A stretch of 64,000 nucleotides of DNA. It comes from Erigeron canadensis. Taxonomy: Eukaryota > Streptophyta > Magnoliopsida > Asterales > Asteraceae. A program made the position numbers and the translations under genes. Position 1 is the first letter of the stretch. Each line of letters begins with the position of its first letter. Location of the stretch: assembly GCF_010389155.1 (NCBI RefSeq), contig NC_057762.1:27898055-27962054 (forward strand), read 5' to 3'. Shown piece by piece: positions 57,972-64,000 of this stretch. The notes beneath the pieces were generated by a model. That model was not told where the DNA came from and searched no databases. It saw only the letters and a list, made by a program, of their open reading frames with translations.

Positions 57972-60900
57972 AGTAGTGAATAAGCCTGTTAGTATCGGAC
58001 GCCTTAGCCTATGTTCAAATTTATACATGTGAGTTGGAGATAATTCTTGTGAATGTAGATTGTTGACATGATCATTTCATAATTAAGTTATGTTAGTATC
58101 TATCTTTATATGCAACTCTGTTTTGGAATTGTAACACAGCTAATAATGTATAATGCTATAATGAGAATTCATAGTTTGCTTTCTTTCTTATGCATATATA
58201 TCCCATTTGAATAGAACTACATGGCTCAGATCTTCTTGTAACCAAATCTTCTTAAGTATAGACCCTAATGATTAGAAAAGAAGATGATAATCTTAATTGT
58301 ATGCTATACTTAAGAGATACATCATACATGAGAGTGGAAACCATTGAAAAAGTTGTTGATGCATTTCTTCTTCATGGTCCAGCAAAAAGCATTAGCCCAA
58401 TAGTATCCATAGCCCAACAACTTTCCTTACCAGAACTTATATTGCCCAACAACATGCCGTCTTTAATTAGCCCATCAACAATATTAAGTAGATAGTATTA
58501 ATATGGCCATAAATTAAAGGGATTTTATCATATATATCCATGTTAACATGCAAAATCACATATTTACCCAAGTAAATAGAATATTATCACAAATATCCAT
58601 TTTAGTTATTTAAACCCATCATAAATACCCAAATAATCAATTTAATTCTAAATAAAACCTCAACAATTATAAATTAAAACTGTATGACTATTACGCCCTC
58701 ACAATCCCCTAAACCCTACAAATGAAAATAGGAAACTAAACTATATATAATGATATAACTTCCAAGATCAACACTAATCAATCTGATTCCCTATACCAAC
58801 ACAAAGGCATTTAAAGGTGAGAATAACTAGTTTTTTATGAATCCTAATTTCTTTTCATCTACCTTGGGGTGATCGTGATTTATATATGTACTTAAAAGGC
58901 ACATGGATGCGAACAACTAACAAAATAAAAAAGCTCAATGGTGATCGAAAAACAAGCAATGGCTATCAAGAAATCTTTAACTTTTGTATTTCCATAGTGT
59001 TTATATAATACCTAAAGAAACCTTCGGTTTCAACGATCAAAGTCCATCCAAGTTTTATACTTTCTCACAGTTTGTACATTAAATCTTGTACCATTAACCA
59101 ATTATTCAGTCAACGAGATCAACTTAGAAAACAAAAACATCCATAGGCGTGATCAGGTCTAAGATTTGTAAACAATTTGTACGATGTATATTATGGTATT
59201 GGGTAATGTTATTTCAAGGGTATAAATGGGAATTTAATAATGTGAAATTATTTTTATTAAGTTTTTTTAATAAAATGGGTAAATATGAGACATTTAATAT
59301 TTAAAATGGTTATAGTTGATATTATGTCATTTAGATGGGCATATATGTTATTTTGAAAGTTAGGAAAGGGAAATATGAGATTACCCCTAAATTAAATGAA
59401 CCAAATCAAGATAAATAAGACCTTGTTCATGTTAACATAAAACTATGTTCATGTCCGTCCATTAAAAAAAAATTAATGTGTCCATATTTGTTTGTTTGTG
59501 TTCATAAACAATAAAACAAACATTGATGGACGAACACAAAATGAACAAGCATATAACTAAAACTACTATAATAGTTGGGACTTGGGAGTAATGTTTATAG
59601 AAGAGTTTCCACGTAGTGAGTATGTTGATATCTTTTGGATTTATTTTTAGAAGATTTTGCTTTTTTTTTTAGATATCTTTTTTCTTTTAGATTCATTTCT
59701 TTGATAGTTTTGTTTTCAATCTGTTCGTGTTTTTTTTTTTTTAGTTTTTATTTTTATGATAGTTTTGTTGTTAAATTGTTCATGTGTTAAGATTGAACTT
59801 ATTATTATTTGTTTAAGATCAATTATTCAGATATATAAAGAAAGAAAGTCGTTAGGTTATCACCTAATGTCCTTGGAGAGTTTGGTATCTTTCGGAAAAT
59901 ATGCCCTACATGGTCTTGTATACTTATCTGCCAATGTGATACATAACAACCTAAATGGTTTCCATAATTCAACGTGATATTACATGGTTTCTTAAACATT
60001 TGACCTACCATTTCTGCTTCTTCTTTTGCATTCCTTATTCGCATATACTTATACTTATTTTGTATATCCCTAATCCTATTCTTCTTTGTAGCCATCTCAT
60101 TATAAGAAGTTGATTTTTATTTAATACATTATCTGATTGTCACAAATTTTTATTTATTTTCTTTTTATCGTTTCCTTTTCAATTCATCTCATATATTTGG
60201 TGTTTTGTGAACACTCGACCAGGTCCTAATGCATTGTCAAACATTTTTTTTTCCGGTAAACCTTACTTATTTGTTTTCACCAAGACACTCATAATCGTAA
60301 ATTCTATACCATCACTAGTTCAGAAATCTATCAAACACTACCCAAAAATACGTAGGAAAGTTATGAGTAATCTCAAAACTAAGTACAATCCGTATACTTT
60401 AACATACTTAAAGGATAAATTTGCGGTAGAATATACTTTATATTCTTGTGAATATGAATGAATCATCTACATAATTCACTCTATTTACAATTTTTTTCCC
60501 TCAACCCTTTATTCGATATACGACATCACGGAAGCCTCTACATATAATGGTGAAATCTTGCACGTACCTTAAACAATGAGATATTGTATATAAGCCATTA
60601 CAAGTATTCAGAGAAAAAATCCAAAAATTCGTATCAAAACTTTGAATAAAACTGAAAGTGAATCTAACCAACTATGCTAGACATGATTGGCTAATTACAA
60701 GTTACAAATACATTGACATTTTCTTCTACATATTTAATGTCCAAATGGCAACACTTCAACTTTCTAACGTACTATACTAAATACTAATAAAATAATAAAT
60801 AATAAACTATCATATCTGAATCCCGATTGAACAACCTCTATCTAAAAAAAGCATTGTAGATCAAAATTTATCATTTCTTGTTGTATTCACAGTACACTTA
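57972..60900. other. Intergenic between SPMS and the second PP2C, no gene seen
   Basis: AT-rich. The start is presumed SPMS 3' UTR. ORFs at 58,268-58,495, 59,823-60,095 (minus; MATKKNRIRDIQNKYKYMRI) and 60,207-60,461 were examined, but no domain, splice partner or promoter was convincing. The region 59,800-60,460 might be an old repeat or gene fragment. Confidence 0.45.
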
Positions 60901-61854
60901 CACATACACACTCACCAAAGAGATATACAAAATAATACAAACACACACACACACAAACAGAACAGATCTGTTTGTTCACCATCTCCGGCAATCATTTTTC
61001 TTGTTTGTGATCTACACCGCCGGAAACAGATCTGCTCATCTCCATCACCCACCGACCATCGATCTTGTTTTTCTCCGGCGACCCACCTCCTTAAATTCCA
61101 AAATCTCGTCTCTTTTTATTTCCCAGCTCAGTTTATCGTGATATATAGTAAGATTTCTTGATTTTATCGTTTGTTTTTTGCTTATATGTAATGTTAATTA
61201 GCTCAAATTTGTTCTGTTTTCATTTAGATCACCCAATTAGTCAATTTGATCCAAACAATAATCAGTGTAACTTTTTTCATAAACAAAAGAGAATATATTT
61301 ACTGATTTGGTAGAAAATTTTGATCCTAAATGTTTGGAACACACAAAAGACAGGCTTTAAGGAAATAATTTGTGTTACTTTTTGTATGGAGAATGTTATA
61401 TATATATATATATATGTAGTATATCAAGATAAGTGCTTGCAAATGTATCTAAATTTTTATAGAAATCTATTGTATGTATCTAAATTGTTATCAAATTTTT
61501 AAAATTGGAATATTATATGTATCAGACTTTTAAGTTATTAATGTTATGTGTGTACCTCTTTTTATGATGTGTATGTGTATACTGCTGACGCGACACGGAT
61601 TTTGATGATGTGGCAGCTTGTATGTCTGCCACGTCAGCAAAAGGATCAGATACATATACTAGCAAGTTTAAAGTAGGATACATACAGTAAATGTTGGGAA
61701 AGTAATGTTATGCGTTATGCCGTTATTTGTTGCATTGGCGTATAGAAATGTATTCAATTGCTTTCTTATGTATACTTCAAATGTGATGTTACCAGGAGGA
61801 AAAGTTTAGGTGAAAATTGGGCTCGTAAGGACAAGCTGAGCTTGTGACTTATAG
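60901..61854 (+). other. Presumed 5' UTR and leader intron of the second PP2C
   Basis: CT- and CCGG-rich leader sequence (CACCATCTCCGGCAATC, CACCGCCGGAAAC, TTCTCCGGCGACC) runs to about 61,147, where a GTAAGA donor follows. Acceptors before the coding exon include TTACCAG at 61,797 and TTATAG at 61,854. Intron ends are inferred. No coding sequence is needed here. Confidence 0.45.
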
Positions 61855-64000
61855 ATGTTATGTAGGAGTTACTTCAGGACAGTAATTCTGCGAGCTGGGC
61901 ATATATGCAAAAACGCAGAACGGTCTGCCGTGCAATTTGCAGTTTCTAAAAGAAGTTTGAAAATAGTTCCTGCGGTAAGGTTGTCCGTTAATCAAAAAGG
62001 GACGGCGGGTAAAACAATGGCGGCTACAGATGGTAGTTCCAACCGAGGTCTAATTACTATAACTTCACTTGAGAAGAAAGATGGTGGTTCTTGTGCAAGC
62101 GGGGGATGGAAGAGGTGAATTTTTTATGATTAGCTCTATCTTGTAGTTCTTGAATGTTTTTGTTAGCGTATTAATTAATTGGTGATTCTTACTTCGTGTA
62201 TCGATTCATGGAACCTATGTATTTAGTATTTACAATTTAATACAAGTAGTTGCATATTTTATTAAGAAATGGTTAGAGTGCTGAGCTGAATTGTTAACAA
62301 AAAGTATATTTCATATCTCGGTAAAAGAATAATGTAAATGGTAAATTGCATTTTTGTTGAACTTTTCCTATCTAAAGTTGCCTGCTTGTTTCTTGCACTT
62401 CTTGCTTTTATACTGACAGCGAAGATGGAAAATTGAGCTGTGGTTTCTCAAGTTTTAGAGGAAAAAGGGCTACCATGGAGGATTTCTTTGATATCAAAAC
62501 TTGCAAGATTGATGGGCAGACAGTCTGTTTATTTGGGATATTTGACGGTTATATTCCTGTTCAACACCTTTAAGTATTTGATTTGTTTTTACAAAAAGGA
62601 TACACGTATAACCTTCTGTTTTTTTCGAATGCAAAAAGGAAAAGAATTTGTGGGTTGAGAGATCGACTACTTGCTTTTCTCTGAGTTTTAATTACGTTTG
62701 TGTAGGCCATGGTGGTTCTCGCGCAGCCGAGTATTTGAAGCAAAATCTTTTTAACAAGCTTATGGATCATCCGGAATTCATGACAGACACTAAAAAGGCC
62801 ATAAGTGAGACTCTGTTACAAACATCTTCCAGTTCTTCTACTGGTATCCCATTATTTCAATTTCTTAAGTAGCTGTAACATTAAAATGGATTTTCAGGTG
62901 AAACTTATAGACAGACGGACTCAGACTTTTTGGAGTCTGAAAAGGATAATTCCGGTGATGATGGTTCTACTGCTTCAACAGCGGTTTTGGTTGGTAATCA
63001 TTTGTATGTTGCTAATGTTGGAGATTCTCGAACTGTAATATCAAAGGCAGGAAAAGGTAACATTCGTATTTATTATGTGTGGTAGATCTCTTGTATATGT
63101 ATATATTATAATATATACAAGTTATTTTTGTGATTAAGCATATTATTGTCACACTAAAATTATGCAATAAACATATGGTCATCAATCGACAGCTATCGCT
63201 CTTTCCGAGGATCACAAACCGAATAGAACTGATGAACGAAAGAGAATTGAAAGCGCTGGTGGGGTTGTGATGTGGGCAGGTAATATCGGTTCTCTACTAA
63301 TAGATGATAGTTTTTGTAGTTCAAACATTGGCCTTAGTGTTTCATGTCCATCAGGCACTTGGAGGGTTGGAGGTGTTTTAGCAATGTCACGTGCCTTTGG
63401 AAACCGTATGCTAAAGCAATTTGTTGTAGCTGAACCTGACATCCAGGTATTCTTCAAGTTTTAATTAACTTAGATATTTTCTGCTGTAGACTATACTATC
63501 GTGCATGGTTAAAAAGGTTTTGGTTTTCTGTTTTCAGGAACAAGAGCTTAGCGAAGAATTTGAATTGCTGGTTCTTGCAAGTGACGGTCTGTGGGATGTT
63601 GTATCTAACGATGTATGTCATAGTGAATAGTGATCGCCTTATAGTTTTTATTTGATTGTCATCAAATTTATGCTACCCTTAAGTCCTTAGCCATCCCCTG
63701 TTACCATTAATTGCCACTCAGATAAATGCAACATTTTGCTATTTATATAGTTTGAAAGAAGATTTCTAAAAAGGTCCTCGGTGTTTACTAAACAAAAGGT
63801 TCCTTTAGTGGTATCTAATATTTGGAACGATACAGAGAAGATTAGTAAACAAAGGAATCATTTGAGTCAAAATTTATGTTATCAATGTTCTTTTGGGTGA
63901 TCGGCTTTTTTTTTGGTGTTCGTCTAATATTTTTTAAATTTCTCTACAACCGTGTTTTCCAGGACGTGATCTCAATTGCACAGGCTGAATTAGAACCAGA
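61855..64000 (+). CDS. Protein phosphatase 2C, PP2C 11 (At1g43900)-like, 3' end beyond window
   Basis: A PP2C-type Ser/Thr phosphatase outside clade A. Exons: 61855-62114, 62420-62547, 62706-62843, 62898-63056, 63193-63279, 63355-63446, 63538-63612, 63963-beyond 64000 (GT-AG, frame preserved). Motifs: GKRATMED (101-108), [12 protein letters not shown] from 128, [82 protein letters not shown]. The order and spacing match Arabidopsis PP2C 11, and catalytic metal ligands D129 and the DGLWD Asp are present. It lacks the lock tryptophan: the equivalent stretch reads VVMWAGTW with different spacing. The start at 61,855 has an in-frame TAG just before it. The first 55 residues ([15 protein letters not shown]...) are basic and nearly free of acids, like an organellar targeting peptide; an internal Met at 62,017 (MAATDGSSN) is the alternative start. 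Confidence 0.92.

Noticed and set aside
59823..60461. Minus ORF MATKKNRIRDIQ and nearby plus ORF MNTRPGPNALS as gene candidates
   Set aside because: Neither shows a known domain, splice signals joining to others, or a clear promoter; possible old repeat.

Overview
This window is nuclear DNA from a flowering plant, almost certainly a eudicot. It is strongly AT-rich. Its genes carry many short GT-AG introns, and long gene-poor stretches are filled with small transposons. The encoded proteins match higher-plant families closely. The transposon content hints at an aster-type (Asteraceae) genome, but that is a weak inference.

Layout: (1) 1-24.1 kb holds no ordinary host gene. Its main content is a 5.7-kb Mutator-like element (about 4191-9921). 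This element carries a broken FAR1-type transposase with an OTU cysteine-protease module on the minus strand, a small convergent accessory ORF on the plus strand, and ends built from GC-rich palindromes. The rest is AT-rich DNA with non-autonomous Helitrons, MITEs, microsatellites and tandem duplications. (2) 24.18-35.6 kb is a complete NADH-dependent glutamate synthase gene (GLT1). I resolve it into 21 exons that join in frame to 2199 codons plus a stop. (3) 36.73-37.05 kb is a single-exon SDHAF4-type assembly factor for mitochondrial complex II. (4) 37-45 kb is intergenic, with an (ATT)-free but transposon-rich content: several short DNA elements and two tRNA-derived SINE candidates, some with clean target-site duplications. 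(5) 45.62-47.21 kb is a three-exon clade A protein phosphatase 2C of the ABA pathway, with ABRE-like sites upstream. (6) 47.2-55.4 kb is intergenic, with a Ty1/copia remnant, Helitron ends and a SINE with a 19-bp target-site duplication. (7) 55.41-57.97 kb is a ten-exon spermine synthase. (8) 61.0-64.0 kb is a second, different PP2C (similar to Arabidopsis PP2C 11, At1g43900) that runs off the right edge.

Functionally, GLT1 (ammonium assimilation in plastids), SDHAF4 (respiratory complex II), the ABA co-receptor phosphatase and spermine synthase are independent housekeeping or stress genes. Nothing suggests an operon-like cluster. The most unusual part is the OTU-bearing Mutator-like element, with its palindromic ends, subterminal TTCCGGC repeats, G-box and convergent accessory gene. 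Gene structures were read by eye from splice consensus, frame continuity and family knowledge. No alignment, transcript or database search was run.
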